Shown in pieces: positions 4,829-5,443 of a stretch of 5,443 bases of DNA. The notes under the pieces are model-generated. The model saw only the letters and a program-made list of their open reading frames with translations, was not told the DNA's origin and made no database searches. Origin of the DNA: an uncultured Verrucomicrobiales bacterium. Its GTDB lineage: Bacteria; Verrucomicrobiota; Verrucomicrobiia; Limisphaerales; JACDHS01. The DNA lies in contig CALJZV010000396.1 in NCBI GenBank assembly GCA_937983475.1, positions 1-5,443 of the forward strand, read 5' to 3'. The position numbers were made by a program, and so were the translations under genes. The first letter of the stretch is position 1, and each line of letters opens with the position of its first letter.

Positions 4829-5443
4829 TCATTCCTTTCGCTCTTTGATGCTTGCTAGAATCTCTGCCACCACTTCCGCTTTCGGCTTTGCGCCTTGAGG
4901 GCCTTTGCCGTGGAGACGGATGCTGACATTGCCGGCGTCCATGTCGCGGCCGCCGATGACGAGCATCGTGTGGACCTTGGATTTTTCGGCGTCGGCGATT
5001 TTGCCCTTGATGTTGTCGGCGGAGAAATCGGTGCTGACGCGGACTTCGTTCCGATGCAGTTCATTGGCGATTTCCTTGGCGTAAGCGATGAGTTTGTCGT
5101 CCTCGCCAATCGTGATGACGCGGACCTGGTCCGGCGCGAGCCAGAGCGGGAAGTTGCCAGCATAATGTTCGATCAAAAAGCCGATGAACCGCTCATGCGT
5201 GCCGAGCGGCGCGCGATGAATACACAACGGCGTTTTCTCGGTGTTATCGCGGTCGCGATAGGTGAGGCCGAACTTGGCGGGCACGGCGAAGTCCACCTGG
5301 TTGGTGGCAATCGTGAATTCGCGGCCGATGGCGCTCCAGATTTGAACATCAATTTTGGGAGCGTAAAAGGCGGCTTCATCGGGCACCTCCACAAAGGGCA
5401 CGTCGTTCTTTTCCATCACCCGCCGCACCATCTCTTCGGTTTT
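4829..5443 (-). CDS. thrS: Threonine-tRNA ligase, C-terminal part (5' end beyond window)
   Basis: Class II synthetase that charges tRNA-Thr in the cytosol. The last 204 residues are present, about one third of a typical 640-residue protein; the TGS, editing and early catalytic parts lie outside. Numbering from the window edge: catalytic-core residues FYAPKIDVQIWSAIGREFT (26-44), QVDFAVPAKFGLTY (49-62), motif 3 TPLCIHRAPLGTHERFIGFL (71-90), then the anticodon-binding domain from about residue 100 (WLAPDQVRVITIGEDDK) to the end (ASIKERKE). The frame is open to the window edge, so this copy is the one joined to a catalytic domain. Its last 261 bases are duplicated, diverged, at 3451-3711 beyond the toxin-antitoxin genes. 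Whether its 3' end is native or came with the insertion cannot be told from this window. Confidence 0.97.
   Translation of the reverse strand, partial: KTEEMVRRVMEKNDVPFVEVPDEAAFYAPKIDVQIWSAIGREFTIATNQVDFAVPAKFGLTYRDRDNTEKTPLCIHRAPLGTHERFIGFLIEHYAGNFPLWLAPDQVRVITIGEDDKLIAYAKEIANELHRNEVRVSTDFSADNIKGKIADAEKSKVHTMLVIGGRDMDAGNVSIRLHGKGPQGAKPKAEVVAEILASIKERKE

Overview
The window reads as chromosomal DNA from a Gram-negative bacterium, and every gene I can support lies on the minus strand. KdsB (CMP-Kdo synthesis) implies an LPS outer membrane. The flavour of the proteins (kdsB followed by pyrG, a Tat-exported intradiol dioxygenase, a GHL10-like glycosidase remnant, a PIN/RHH toxin-antitoxin pair) suggests Verrucomicrobiota or a related PVC lineage. 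That placement is inference from memory of protein families, not a computed phylogeny. Flanking genes are GC-rich: two 60-base lines counted in pyrG gave about 65% and 72%. The stretch at about 4448-4798 is nearer 45-50%.

Read in the direction of transcription (from high to low coordinates), the window opens inside thrS. Its last 204 codons are present: class II motif 3 and the anticodon-binding domain. Thirty bases after the thrS stop comes a small low-GC gene of unknown function (4448-4798), then a PIN-domain toxin gene (3978-4400). The toxin gene overlaps its ribbon-helix-helix antitoxin (3745-3981) by an ATGA junction, toxin first. Immediately after the antitoxin is a second, headless copy of the thrS 3' end (3451-3711). 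The toxin-antitoxin pair and the unknown gene are therefore bracketed by 261-bp direct repeats of the thrS terminus, which looks like an integration or recombination scar. This is the most interesting structure in the window.

Below this island lies a Tat-signal intradiol (protocatechuate 3,4-dioxygenase-like) dioxygenase with all four iron ligands (2657-3316). It is followed by a short frameshifted remnant of a GHL10-type glycoside hydrolase (about 2392-2624) that carries a perfect 12-bp-arm GC hairpin at the frameshift. The window then returns to housekeeping genes: kdsB (1475-2212) and, after a 114-bp spacer with a terminator-like hairpin and small repeats, pyrG (CTP synthase), cut by the window edge after 453 codons. 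KdsB consumes CTP and PyrG makes it, so their adjacency is functionally sensible. I see no rRNA, tRNA, CRISPR array or transposase gene.
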